From assembly GCF_000217955.3 (NCBI RefSeq), contig NZ_AFOY02000015.1:1355743-1419742 (forward strand): a DNA stretch of 64,000 nt, written 5' to 3'. The translations under genes were made by a program, and so were the position numbers. The stretch is from Pseudomonas fluorescens HK44 (GTDB lineage Bacteria; Pseudomonadota; Gammaproteobacteria; Pseudomonadales; Pseudomonadaceae). Position 1 is the first letter of the stretch, and every line of letters begins with the position of its first letter. Of the stretch, positions 50,214 to 59,206 are shown piece after piece. The notes under the pieces are model-generated. The model was not told the DNA's origin. It did no database searches and saw only the letters and a list, made by a program, of their open reading frames with translations.

Positions 50214-51002
50214 TCAAGCCACCTGCGGAACAAGTTGCTGCGCCAGCAAATGCTTGAGCAGTGCGCGGTACGCCAGCACTCCACGGCTCTTGCCGTCGAA
50301 CTGCGAAGGGGTCAGGCCGGCGCGGCTGGCATCACGCAGTCGGGTATCGACCGGGATGTAGCCTTGCCAGATTTCTTCCGGATACCTGTCGCGCAGCACC
50401 CGCAGGGTTCCCAGCGAGGCTTGGGTGCGACGGTCGAACAGGGTCGGCACGATGCTGAACGGCAGCGCTTGTTTACGCGAACGGTTGATCATCGCCAAGG
50501 TGTTGACCATGCGCTCCAGACCTTTCACTGCCAGGTGCTCGGTCTGCACCGGGATCACCAACTGCTGGCTGGCCGCCAAGGCATTGACCATCAGCACACC
50601 GAGCAACGGCGGGCTGTCGATCAACGCGTAATCGAAGTCCTGCCACAATTGCGCCAGGCTCTTGGCGATCACCAGCCCCAGGCCACTCTGCCCCGGCGAC
50701 TGGCGCTCGAGGGTGGCGAGCGCAGTACTCGACGGCAACAGGGAAATACGTTCGTCACTGGTCGGCAGCAACAGTTGCCCGGGCAAGCCCTGCGGCACGC
50801 TGCCCTTGTGCAGAAACAGGTCGTAGCTGCTGTGTTCCAGGCTGTCGGGGTCGTAACCGAAGTAGCTGGTCATGGAGCCGTGCGGGTCGAGATCGACCAC
50901 AACCACGCGCTTGCCCGCCTCAGCCAGCAAACCGGCTAAAGCGATGGAGGAAGTGGTTTTACCGACACCACCCTTTTGATTGGCGACTGCCCAGACTCTC
51001 AT
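50214..51002 (-). CDS. parC: ParA-family ATPase for chemotaxis array positioning (ParC-like)
   Basis: A 262-residue MinD/ParA-type ATPase: deviant Walker A NQKGGVGKTTSSIALAG near the N-terminus, VVVVDLDPHGSMTSYFG, and DYALIDSPPLLGVLMVNALA. In Vibrio the equivalent ParC recruits Che arrays to the cell pole with ParP. The ATG at 51002 gives the standard N-terminus MRVWAVANQKGG. It lies between motD and the parP-like gene, an arrangement conserved in Pseudomonas. Confidence 0.87.
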   Translation of the reverse strand: MRVWAVANQKGGVGKTTSSIALAGLLAEAGKRVVVVDLDPHGSMTSYFGYDPDSLEHSSYDLFLHKGSVPQGLPGQLLLPTSDERISLLPSSTALATLERQSPGQSGLGLVIAKSLAQLWQDFDYALIDSPPLLGVLMVNALAASQQLVIPVQTEHLAVKGLERMVNTLAMINRSRKQALPFSIVPTLFDRRTQASLGTLRVLRDRYPEEIWQGYIPVDTRLRDASRAGLTPSQFDGKSRGVLAYRALLKHLLAQQLVPQVA

Positions 51003-51052
51003 TCGGATTGTTCCTCCCGGTCGATTCAATACAACCGAGAAATAGCTCAACG

Positions 51053-51940
51053 TTATAAGCCGGGTGACGGAGAATTGACGGCACTCGCGCGTCCCGGCGA
51101 CTTGACAGTCGTCGGTGCAGTTTGTGTGCCAGCACGCTTCAACGCGGCATCCGGTTTTGCATTAGCGGTTCCGGTACCGGTCAGGCTGCGGCGGACATCG
51201 AGATTGCGCGACACCACCAGCACCACTCGCCGGTTACGTGCACGCCCCTCGGCGGTCGCGTTATTGGCCACCGGCTGGAACTCGCCGTAACCCACCGAAG
51301 CCAGACGCCCGGGGTTGACACCCTGCATGGCAAGCATGCGCACGATACTCGCCGAGCGGGCCGAGGACAGTTCCCAGTTGGTCGGATACTGCGCAGTGCG
51401 GATCGGTTGATCGTCGGTGAAGCCTTCAACGTGAATCGGGTTGTCGAACGGTTTCAGAATGGTCGCGACCCTGTCGATGATGTTGAACGCGATATCGCTG
51501 GGCATGGCATCGCCGCTGCCGAACAGCAGGCTCGAGTTGAGTTCGATCTCGACCCACAACTCGTTGCCACGCACGGTCATCTGATTGGAGCTGATCAAAT
51601 CGCCAAACGCCGCACTGATGTCATCGGCAATGCTCTTGAGCGGATCCTTGCTGGCCTGGGCGATGCCGGCGTCGATCTGCTCGCTGTCCTTGACCAGCGG
51701 TTTGGCCGGAGTGACCGTCTTCGGACGTTCGTCACCGATGGGGATCGGCTTGAGGGCGCGGTCAGAATTGGTAAAGACCCCGACCAGCGCTTCGGAAATT
51801 TCCTTGTACTTGCCTTCGTTGATCGACGAGATGGAGTACATCACTACGAAAAAGGCGAACAGCAGCGTGATGAAATCCGCGTAGGACACCAGCCAGCGTT
51901 CGTGGTTGACGTGTTCATCGTGCTGACGGCGACGAGCCAT
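51053..51940 (-). CDS. motD: Flagellar motor stator protein MotD (MotB-type)
   Basis: A 295-residue stator subunit. One N-terminal membrane helix carries the proton-binding aspartate (WLVSYADFITLLFAFFVVMY). The OmpA-like peptidoglycan-binding domain spans about 150-260 (HVEGFTDDQPIRTAQYPTNW and NRRVVLVVSRNL). It pairs with the adjacent MotC. Pseudomonas uses MotCD in addition to MotAB, notably for swarming or high load. Confidence 0.95.
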   Translation of the reverse strand: MARRRQHDEHVNHERWLVSYADFITLLFAFFVVMYSISSINEGKYKEISEALVGVFTNSDRALKPIPIGDERPKTVTPAKPLVKDSEQIDAGIAQASKDPLKSIADDISAAFGDLISSNQMTVRGNELWVEIELNSSLLFGSGDAMPSDIAFNIIDRVATILKPFDNPIHVEGFTDDQPIRTAQYPTNWELSSARSASIVRMLAMQGVNPGRLASVGYGEFQPVANNATAEGRARNRRVVLVVSRNLDVRRSLTGTGTANAKPDAALKRAGTQTAPTTVKSPGRASAVNSPSPGL

Positions 51941-51955
51941 AGTCCATTACCCCCA

Positions 51956-52696
51956 TCAGTCCATGAAGCCCTGAAGCTTCAACTCGATGGAGCGAGGGTT
52001 TTCACCTTCGGCGATCGACAGAATGCCTTCCAGCAGCATTTCGCGATAACGCGACTGCCGCAACGCGATGGACTTGAGCTTGCTGGCAATCGGCAACAGC
52101 ACCAGGTTGGCGCTGGCCACGCCGTAGATGGTCGCGACGAACGCCACGGCAATGCCGCTGCCCAGTTGCGACGGATCACCCAGGTTGCCCATGACGTGAA
52201 TCAGGCCCATGACCGCGCCGATGATACCGATGGTCGGCGCATAGCCGCCCATGCTTTCAAAGACTTTGGCGGCTTCGATGTCACGGCTTTCCTGGGTGTA
52301 GAAATCCACTTCCAGGATGCTGCGAATCGACTCGGGCTCTGCGCCATCAACCAGCAATTGCAAGCCTTTACGCGAGTAGCTGTCAGGTTCGCTGTCCGCT
52401 ACCCCTTCAAGCCCGAGCAAACCTTCCTTGCGTGCGGTGAGGCTCCAGTTGACCACGCGGTCGATGCCGCCAGCCAGGTCGACGCGAGGCGGAAAGAGGA
52501 TCCAGCGAAGAATCTGCAGGGCGCGCTTGAAGGCACTCATCGGCGACTGCAACAACGCAGCGCCAATGGTCCCGCCCAGCACGATCAACGCCGCCGGGCC
52601 ATTGGCCAAGGCACCGAGATGCCCCCCTTCCAGAAAGTTGCCGCCGATAATGGCGACGAACGCCATGATGATCCCGATGAGGCTTAAAACATCCAT
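51956..52696 (-). CDS. motC: Flagellar motor stator protein MotC (MotA-type)
   Basis: A 246-residue four-helix proton-channel subunit. It begins MDVLSLIGIIMAFVAIIGGN and has the MotA/TolQ/ExbB signature region ESMGGYAPTIGIIGAVMGLI followed by GSGIAVAFVATIYGVASANL. Its ATG overlaps the cheB stop by one base (TGATG), and motD begins 15 bases downstream. Confidence 0.95.
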   Translation of the reverse strand: MDVLSLIGIIMAFVAIIGGNFLEGGHLGALANGPAALIVLGGTIGAALLQSPMSAFKRALQILRWILFPPRVDLAGGIDRVVNWSLTARKEGLLGLEGVADSEPDSYSRKGLQLLVDGAEPESIRSILEVDFYTQESRDIEAAKVFESMGGYAPTIGIIGAVMGLIHVMGNLGDPSQLGSGIAVAFVATIYGVASANLVLLPIASKLKSIALRQSRYREMLLEGILSIAEGENPRSIELKLQGFMD

Positions 52697-53823
52697 CAGA
52701 TGCACGCCTCGGCCAGGTGCTTGCCGATATCGTCGAGGCCGTAAATCGCGTCTGCCAGATCAGCTTTGACGATCGCCATCGGCATGCCGTAGATCACGCA
52801 ACTGGCTTCATCCTGGGCCCAGACCGCGCTGCCGCCCTGCTTGAGCAGTCGCGCGCCTTCGCGACCGTCGGCGCCCATGCCGGTAAGGACCACCGCCAGA
52901 ACTTTGTCACCGTAGGATTTGGCTGCCGAACCGAAGGTGATGTCCACGCACGGTTTGTAGTTCAGACGCTCGTCGCCCGGGAGGATTTTCACCGCGCCAC
53001 GGCCGTCGACCATCATTTGCTTGCCACCCGGTGCCAGCAAGGCCAGGCCAGGACGCAGGATGTCGCCATCCTCGGCTTCCTTGACGCTGATCCGGCAGAG
53101 CTTGTCCAAACGTTCGGCGAAAGCTTTGGTGAAGGCCGCCGGCATGTGCTGGATCAGCACGATCGGCGCCGGGAAGTTTGCCGGCAGTTGTGTCAGCACC
53201 CGCTGCAATGCAACCGGGCCGCCGGTTGACGTACCAATGGCAACCAGTTTGTAGGCTTTGCGTTTCGGTGCCGGCGACGATGTGCCGGCAACCGGCGCAC
53301 GCGCAGGAATCGGCGTCGGGGCCGGACGCACAGCCACCGCTGCGCTGCTGCCGAAACTCGACGGGGCCGGTGTCGGGGCTGGCGCGGCCGCTGGAGCCGG
53401 GGCGCTGTAGGCGCTGAAACGCCGGTTACTGCGCGAAATGCTGTGAACCTTTTCGCACAGCAGTTGCTTGACCTTCTCGGGATTGCGCGAGATGTCTTCG
53501 AAATTCTTCGGCAGGAAGTCCACCGCGCCGGCATCCAGTGCATCGAGAGTGACCCGAGCGCCTTCGTGCGTCAGCGAGGAGAACATCAACACCGGGGTAG
53601 GACAGCGCTGCATGATGTGCCGCACCGCCGTGATGCCATCCATCATCGGCATCTCGTAGTCCATGGTGATCACGTCTGGCTTGAGGGCCAGGGCCTGATC
53701 GATCGCCTCTTTACCGTTGGTCGCCGTACCGACAACCTGGATACTCGGATCTGCTGAAAGAATTTCCGAGACGCGGCGGCGGAAAAAACCGGAATCATCC
53801 ACCACCAGGACTTTGACTGCCAT
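52696..53823 (-). CDS. cheB: Chemotaxis protein-glutamate methylesterase CheB
   Basis: Demethylates chemoreceptors when phosphorylated by CheA. The 375-residue protein has an N-terminal receiver (VLVVDDSGFFRRRVSEIL, phospho-Asp in ITMDYEMPMMDG, then MFSSLTHEGA), an Ala/Pro linker (about 145-190), and the esterase domain with IGTSTGGPVALQRVL (catalytic Ser), VLIQHMPAAFT (His) and the late GMGADGREGARLL (Asp). The ATG at 53823 was chosen; upstream in-frame sequence lies in the cheA-cheB gap. Confidence 0.96.
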   Translation of the reverse strand: MAVKVLVVDDSGFFRRRVSEILSADPSIQVVGTATNGKEAIDQALALKPDVITMDYEMPMMDGITAVRHIMQRCPTPVLMFSSLTHEGARVTLDALDAGAVDFLPKNFEDISRNPEKVKQLLCEKVHSISRSNRRFSAYSAPAPAAAPAPTPAPSSFGSSAAVAVRPAPTPIPARAPVAGTSSPAPKRKAYKLVAIGTSTGGPVALQRVLTQLPANFPAPIVLIQHMPAAFTKAFAERLDKLCRISVKEAEDGDILRPGLALLAPGGKQMMVDGRGAVKILPGDERLNYKPCVDITFGSAAKSYGDKVLAVVLTGMGADGREGARLLKQGGSAVWAQDEASCVIYGMPMAIVKADLADAIYGLDDIGKHLAEACI

Positions 53824-53872
53824 AAACACTCCGTTAGACGGAGCGAGGCTCGGTCGCCCCGCTCCACCAGAT

Positions 53873-56113
53873 TCAAATACGCCTTGCGGCGTAACGCTTG
53901 AGCATGCTCGGAACATCGAGAATCAAGGCGATGCGGCCGTCACCGGTAATGGTGGCGCCGGACATGCCCGGGGTTCCCTGGAGCATTTTGCCCAATGGCT
54001 TGATGACCACTTCTTCCTGGCCCACCAACTGATCGACGACGAAGCCGATCCGCTGAGTGCCCACCGAAAGGATCACCACATGGCCTTCGCGCTGCTCTTC
54101 GTGAGCGGCGGAGCTGACCAGCCAGCGTTTGAGGTAGAACAATGGCAGCGCCTTGTCCCGCACGATCACCACTTCCTGACCGTCAACCACGTTGGTGCGC
54201 GACAGGTCGAGATGGAAAATCTCGTTGACGTTGACCAGCGGGAAAGCAAAGGCCTGGTTGCCGAGCATGACCATCAGCGTCGGCATGATCGCCAGGGTCA
54301 ACGGGACCTTGATGACGATCTTCGAGCCCTTGCCCTTGGTCGAGTAGATATTGATGGTGCCGTTGAGCTGGGCGATCTTGGTTTTCACCACGTCCATGCC
54401 CACGCCACGACCGGACACGTCGGAGATCTCGGTTTTGGTCGAGAAGCCTGGCGCGAAGATCAGGTTGAAGCAGTCGGTCTCGCTGAGACGGTCCGCCGCA
54501 TCCTTGTCCATCAACCCTTTCTTCACGGCGATACCGCGCAAAACATCAGCGTCCATCCCCTTGCCGTCATCAGAGATGGACAGCAGGATGTGATCGCCTT
54601 CCTGTTCTGCGGACAGAATCACTTTACCGCTGCGCGGTTTGCCCATCGCCTCACGATCGGCCGGTTCTTCGATACCGTGATCGACCGAGTTACGCACCAA
54701 GTGGACCAGCGGGTCGGCCAGGGCCTCGACGAGGTTCTTGTCGAGGTCGGTTTCTTCGCCGACCAGCTCCAGGTTGATCTCTTTCTTGAGCTGGCGAGCC
54801 AGGTCGCGAACCAGGCGCGGGAAGCGCCCGAAGACTTTCTTGATCGGCTGCATCCGGGTCTTCATCACCGCGGTCTGCAAGTCGGCCGTGACCACGTCGA
54901 GGTTCGACACGGCCTTGGACATGGCTTCGTCGCCGCTGTTGAGGCCCAGACGGACCAGGCGGTTACGCACCAGTACCAGCTCGCCGACCATGTTCATGAT
55001 TTCGTCGAGACGCGCGGTATCCACCCGTACGGTGGTCTCGGCTTCGCTGGCCGGCTTTTCCGCTGGCGGTGAAGCCGGTGCGCGAGCTGGAGCCGATGCA
55101 GCAGCGGCAGGTTTCGGCGCTTCAGCTTTTGGCTCGGGTGCTGCGGCGACCGGCTTGAGCGCTGCGGCCTTGGCAACTGGCGCCGCCACCGAAGCAACAT
55201 AACCTGTGCCGATCTCAGTGAACTTGCCTTTGCCATGCAATTCGTCGAGCAGCGATTCAAATTCGTGGTCGGAGATCAGATCGCTACCAGCGGCTGCAGC
55301 CAGAGGTGCCGCTGGTGCCGGAACGGCAGCAATTGCCGATTCCAGCGCATCGACCGCAAAGTTGCCTTTGCCGTGCAACTGATCGAGCAATGCTTCGAAC
55401 TCGTCATCGGTAATGTCGGAGCTGTCGCCTGCCGCTTTCGGGGCAGCCGGTGCGGCGGGTGCTACCGCCACTGCATCAGGGGCGAACTGACCTTTGCCGT
55501 GCAATTGATCGAGCAACGACTCGAACTCGGCATCGGTGATTTCATCGCTGCCTGTAGCCGCTGCAGGTGCCGAGACTACAGGCGCCCCCGCTTCGGCTTG
55601 CGCCTTGACCGCGTTCAGCGAGTCCAGCAGCAGTTCGAATTCATTGTCGGTGATGTCGCCCGACTCGCTTTCAGCGGCAGGTGCTTCGACCACTTCGGCA
55701 ACCGGTTGCGCCTCATCGGCTGTTTGAGGCTCGGCCAGACGGGCCAGAGCCGCCAGCAGTTCCGGTGTAGCCGCAGTGATCGGTGCACGCTCACGGACTT
55801 CGCTGAACATGCTGTTCACAGCGTCCAGCGCCTCGAGAACTACGTCCATCAGTTCCGAGTCGACGCGACGCTCACCCTTGCGCAGGATGTCGAACACGTT
55901 CTCGGCGATGTGACAGCACTCCACCAGTTCGTTGAGCTGGAGGAAGCCGGCGCCCCCTTTTACAGTGTGAAAACCGCGAAAAATTGCATTGAGCAAATCC
56001 GCATCATCGGGTCGGCTTTCCAGCTCGACCAGCTGTTCGGACAGTTGCTCTAGAATCTCGCCGGCCTCAACCAGGAAATCCTGAAGGATCTCTTCATCGG
56101 CGCCGAAGCTCAT
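53873..56113 (-). CDS. cheA: Chemotaxis histidine kinase CheA with repeat-containing linker
   Basis: A 746-residue kinase. P1 has the phospho-acceptor in FRGFHTVKGGAGFLQL (His49). Instead of a clear P2 domain, residues about 150-300 carry four copies of an ITDxEFExLLDxLHGKG-like peptide separated by Ala/Pro linkers. Then come the P3 dimerisation helices (ARLDEIMNMVGELVLVRNRL), the P4 kinase domain (HLVRNSVDHGIE, ISDDGKGMD, SGRGVGMDVVK) and the CheW-like P5. CheA phosphorylates CheY and CheB. Length is within the Pseudomonas range. Confidence 0.96.
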   Translation of the reverse strand: MSFGADEEILQDFLVEAGEILEQLSEQLVELESRPDDADLLNAIFRGFHTVKGGAGFLQLNELVECCHIAENVFDILRKGERRVDSELMDVVLEALDAVNSMFSEVRERAPITAATPELLAALARLAEPQTADEAQPVAEVVEAPAAESESGDITDNEFELLLDSLNAVKAQAEAGAPVVSAPAAATGSDEITDAEFESLLDQLHGKGQFAPDAVAVAPAAPAAPKAAGDSSDITDDEFEALLDQLHGKGNFAVDALESAIAAVPAPAAPLAAAAGSDLISDHEFESLLDELHGKGKFTEIGTGYVASVAAPVAKAAALKPVAAAPEPKAEAPKPAAAASAPARAPASPPAEKPASEAETTVRVDTARLDEIMNMVGELVLVRNRLVRLGLNSGDEAMSKAVSNLDVVTADLQTAVMKTRMQPIKKVFGRFPRLVRDLARQLKKEINLELVGEETDLDKNLVEALADPLVHLVRNSVDHGIEEPADREAMGKPRSGKVILSAEQEGDHILLSISDDGKGMDADVLRGIAVKKGLMDKDAADRLSETDCFNLIFAPGFSTKTEISDVSGRGVGMDVVKTKIAQLNGTINIYSTKGKGSKIVIKVPLTLAIMPTLMVMLGNQAFAFPLVNVNEIFHLDLSRTNVVDGQEVVIVRDKALPLFYLKRWLVSSAAHEEQREGHVVILSVGTQRIGFVVDQLVGQEEVVIKPLGKMLQGTPGMSGATITGDGRIALILDVPSMLKRYAARRI
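55220..55660 (-). repeat. Four tandem peptide repeats in the CheA linker
   Basis: Coding repeats at CheA residues about 152-171 (GDITDNEFELLLDSLNAVKA), 189-210 (EITDAEFESLLDQLHGKGQF core), 231-252 (DITDDEFEALLDQLHGKGNF core) and 277-298 (LISDHEFESLLDELHGKGKF core), spaced by roughly 40-46 residues of Ala/Pro-rich sequence. The first copy has lost the HGKG end. They look like short linear docking motifs. Confidence 0.85.
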
Positions 56114-56166
56114 TAAGGGGGTGCTCCTGAGGTCTAAAAACCTAAAAAACCTAAAATGCTAAAACT

Positions 56167-56955
56167 CTAAAATCCTAGGCTGGATAACAAATCGTCCACA
56201 TCGTCCTGACCGGACACAACGTCTTCTCTTTTATCGGCATGAATCTGCGGACCTTCACCCTGAGAGAGATGTTTTTGCGGATCTTTTTCAGCCAGCATCG
56301 CTTCATGGTCATGTTCGATGCCCGCAAAGCGGTCTACCTGACTGGCCATGAGCACGAGCTTGAGCAGGTTGCTTTCGACTTCGGTGACCAATTGAGTCAC
56401 GCGCTTGATCACCTGACCGGTTAGATCCTGGTAATCCTGAGCCAGCAGAATATCGTTGAGGTTGCCCGAGACGACCCGGCTCTGCTCGACGCTACGCGTC
56501 AGGAAACCGTCGACACGCCGGGCCAGTTCGCGGAACTCTTCGGCACCGACTTCGCGGCGCATGAAACGCCCCCAGTCCGCACTCAAGGCCTGGGCGTCAG
56601 TGCTCAGGCCATTGACCAGCGGAGTGCTGTTCTCAACCAGGTCCATGGTGCGGTTCGCGGCCGCCTCGGTCAGCTTGACCACATAGGACAGGCGCTCGGT
56701 GGCATCCGTGATCTGTGAGACTTCCTCGGCTTGCGGCATGTTCGGGTCAATCTGAAAATTGACGATCGCGCTATGCAGCTCGCGAGTGAGCTTGCCCACC
56801 TCCTGGTACAGGCCGCGGTCACGGGTCTGATTGAGCTCATGGATCAGTTGCACAGCGTCACCGAACCTGCCCTTTTCAAGGCTTTCGACCAGTTCGTGAG
56901 CGTTTTTTTTCAGGGTCGATTCGAAATCGCCCTGTGAAGATTCTCTTTGCTCCAT
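56167..56955 (-). CDS. cheZ: CheY-phosphate phosphatase CheZ
   Basis: Dephosphorylates CheY-P. The 262-residue, mostly helical protein has the conserved catalytic region ILLAQDYQDLTGQVIKRVTQ, with the glutamine in DLTGQVIKR, and the C-terminal CheY-binding peptide DDVDDLLSSLGF. The ATG at 56955 (MEQRESSQGDFESTLKKNAH) is chosen over an in-frame extension ten codons upstream that reaches past the cheY stop. It lies between cheY and cheA. Confidence 0.95.
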   Translation of the reverse strand: MEQRESSQGDFESTLKKNAHELVESLEKGRFGDAVQLIHELNQTRDRGLYQEVGKLTRELHSAIVNFQIDPNMPQAEEVSQITDATERLSYVVKLTEAAANRTMDLVENSTPLVNGLSTDAQALSADWGRFMRREVGAEEFRELARRVDGFLTRSVEQSRVVSGNLNDILLAQDYQDLTGQVIKRVTQLVTEVESNLLKLVLMASQVDRFAGIEHDHEAMLAEKDPQKHLSQGEGPQIHADKREDVVSGQDDVDDLLSSLGF

Positions 56956-56986
56956 AGCTCCCCCCGTGGCGCAGTGGCTCCGCACA

Positions 56987-57358
56987 TCAACCGATGCGTT
57001 CGAATATTTTTTCGATCTTCTCTTTCAACGCCTGGGCCGTGAAGGGTTTGACCACATAGCCGTTTACACCGGCTTGAGCGGCTTCGATGATCTGCTCGCG
57101 CTTGGCTTCGGCAGTGACCATCAGCACCGGCAGGTGCTTGAGCTTTTCATCGGCGCGCACGTGGCGCAGCAAATCGATACCGGTCATGCCAGGCATGTTC
57201 CAGTCCGTTACCAGAAAGTCGATGCTCCCGCTGTTAAGGACGGGAATGGCGGTAATACCATCGTCCGCCTCGACCGTGTTGGTGAACCCAAGGTCACGCA
57301 ACAGGTTTTTTATGATCCGCCGCATCGTTGAGAAGTCATCAACGATGAGGATTTTCAT
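56987..57358 (-). CDS. cheY: Chemotaxis response regulator CheY
   Basis: A 123-residue single receiver domain that binds the flagellar switch when phosphorylated. It begins MKILIVDDFSTMRRIIKNLL, has the phospho-acceptor in FLVTDWNMPGMTGIDLL, the conserved Thr in VLMVTAEAKRE and the Lys in YVVKPFTAQ. The ATG at 57358 is the family start. It is 166 bp downstream of fliA; no convincing sigma28 promoter was read in that gap. Confidence 0.97.
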   Translation of the reverse strand: MKILIVDDFSTMRRIIKNLLRDLGFTNTVEADDGITAIPVLNSGSIDFLVTDWNMPGMTGIDLLRHVRADEKLKHLPVLMVTAEAKREQIIEAAQAGVNGYVVKPFTAQALKEKIEKIFERIG

Positions 57359-57524
57359 GTTCTTGTCCAATTCGACCTCCAAGCAGTCTTAAACGCGTTC
57401 AGCACCTGAACACGCCATTCAATCAATCAGGCAGAGCACTCGACGACTGTCTGGAGCACAACGGATTGAGACCTGCAGAGCTTTACGCCTTGCCTGTTTC
57501 GTTCGCAGTGTCCCCACACTGCTG

Positions 57525-58265
57525 TCAGCGCGCTCGCCACTCCCCCAAACGCCCCCGCAAACGGGCCGCGCACTGGCTGTGTAACTGACTGACCCGCGAT
57601 TCACTGACCCCCAGGACCTCACCGATTTCCTTGAGGTTCAGCTCTTCGTCGTAGTACAGCGCCAACACCAGTCGCTCACGCTCCGGCAAATTGGCAATCG
57701 CATCCGCCAGTGCAGCCTGGAAACGCTCATCTTCCAGGTCGCGCGACGGTTCGAGATGAACACTCGCGCCATCCTCGTGCAGTCCTTCATGCTCGCCGTC
57801 CTGCAACAGATCGTCGAAGCTGAACAGGCGACTGCCCAAGGTGTCGTTCAAAATCCCGTAATAATCGTCGAGACTCAATTGGAGTTCGGCCGCAACCTCG
57901 TGATCTTTAGCGTCACGCCCGGTTTTAGCTTCAATTGAGCGAATCGCGTCACTCACCATCCGGGTATTGCGGTGTACCGAGCGTGGCGCCCAGTCCCCCT
58001 TGCGGACTTCATCGAGCATCGCACCACGGATACGGATCCCCGCGTACGTCTCGAAACTCGCACCTTTGCTCGCGTCATATTTGGTCGACACTTCCAGCAA
58101 ACCGATCATGCCTGCCTGGATCAGGTCCTCGACCTGAACACTGGCCGGCAAGCGCGCCAACAGGTGATAGGCAATACGTTTTACCAGTGGCGCGTAACGC
58201 TCGATCAGTTCGTACTGCGCGTCACGCGCCGACTGCTTGTACAGGTTGTAACCGCTGGCTGTCAT
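57525..58265 (-). CDS. fliA: Flagellar sigma factor FliA (sigma28)
   Basis: Directs transcription of late flagellar and chemotaxis genes. The 246-residue sigma factor (ATG at 58265, MTASGYNLYKQSARDAQYEL) has region 2 (LIQAGMIGLLEVSTKYDASK, then FETYAGIRIRGAMLDEVRKG), region 3, and region 4 with LNLKEIGEVLGVSESRVSQL. Its ATG overlaps the fleN stop (ATGA). The longer upstream open frame is inside fleN. Confidence 0.97.
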   Translation of the reverse strand: MTASGYNLYKQSARDAQYELIERYAPLVKRIAYHLLARLPASVQVEDLIQAGMIGLLEVSTKYDASKGASFETYAGIRIRGAMLDEVRKGDWAPRSVHRNTRMVSDAIRSIEAKTGRDAKDHEVAAELQLSLDDYYGILNDTLGSRLFSFDDLLQDGEHEGLHEDGASVHLEPSRDLEDERFQAALADAIANLPERERLVLALYYDEELNLKEIGEVLGVSESRVSQLHSQCAARLRGRLGEWRAR

Positions 58266-59092
58266 AGAACCGGACCCGCAGTTTGCTGCACCAGACGCTC
58301 GACGAAAAACTCCAGGTGCCCACGCGGGTTGGCAGGCAACGGCCAGGTATCGACTTTCTGCGCAATGGCCTTGAACGCCAGCGCACACTTGGAGCGAGGA
58401 AACGCTTCGTACACGGCGCGCTGCTTCTGCACGGCCTTGCGCACGCATTCGTCGTAAGGCACCGCACCGACATATTGTAAGGCGACGTCGAGGAAGCGAT
58501 CCGTGACCTTGGTCAACTTGGCGAACAGATTTCGCCCTTCCTGCGGGCTTTGCGCCATGTTGGCCAACACGCGGAAGCGGTTCATGCCGTAATCGCGGTT
58601 GAGCAGCTTGATCAGCGCGTAGGCGTCAGTGATCGACGTTGGCTCGTCGCACACCACCAGCAACACTTCCTGGGCTGCGCGAACAAAACTGACGACCGAC
58701 TCACCGATACCCGCCGCCGTGTCGATCACCAATACGTCGAGGTTATCGCCAATGTCGCTGAATGCCTGAATCAGGCCTGCATGCTGGGCCGGGCTCAGAT
58801 GAACCATGCTCTGGGTACCGGACGCTGCTGGAACAATACGAATGCCGCCCGGCCCCTGAAGTAAAACATCGCGCAGTTCACAGCGGCCTTCAATGACGTC
58901 GGCCAGCGTACGCTTGGGCGTGAGCCCCAGCAGGACGTCGACGTTCGCCAGCCCCAGATCGGCGTCCAGCAGCATGACGCGCCGGCCGAGCTCAGCAAGA
59001 GCCAGGGACAAGTTCACTGACACATTAGTCTTCCCGACGCCACCTTTGCCGCCGGTCACCGCGATCACCTGTACGGGATGCATGCTGCCCAT
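58262..59092 (-). CDS. fleN: Flagellar number regulator FleN (FlhG)
   Basis: A MinD-like ATPase that restricts flagella to one by antagonising FleQ. The 276-residue protein has the deviant Walker A GGKGGVGKTNVSVNLSLALA, DADLGLANVDVLLGL, and VLVIDTAAGIGESVVSFVRA. It is downstream of flhF and overlaps fliA by four bases. An N-terminal MGSMHPVQVIAV allows a second Met start at residue 4. Confidence 0.96.
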   Translation of the reverse strand: MGSMHPVQVIAVTGGKGGVGKTNVSVNLSLALAELGRRVMLLDADLGLANVDVLLGLTPKRTLADVIEGRCELRDVLLQGPGGIRIVPAASGTQSMVHLSPAQHAGLIQAFSDIGDNLDVLVIDTAAGIGESVVSFVRAAQEVLLVVCDEPTSITDAYALIKLLNRDYGMNRFRVLANMAQSPQEGRNLFAKLTKVTDRFLDVALQYVGAVPYDECVRKAVQKQRAVYEAFPRSKCALAFKAIAQKVDTWPLPANPRGHLEFFVERLVQQTAGPVL

Positions 59093-59206
59093 GTTCGTTC
59101 TTTACCTTGTCTTGCTTAGACGCGGGCTACATGACTGGCTGCGCGTTCACTTCGGAACAATGCATGGCAGGCCATCGATGTAGATACAAATCTATTCATT
59201 ATTACC

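Noticed and set aside
55235..56053. 272-codon plus-strand open frame opposite the CheA linker
   Set aside because: A shadow of the repetitive Ala/Pro-rich cheA coding region.
57359..57524. Possible sigma28 promoter between fliA and cheY
   Set aside because: A TAAA box is present, but the sequence 15 bases later does not match GCCGATAA.
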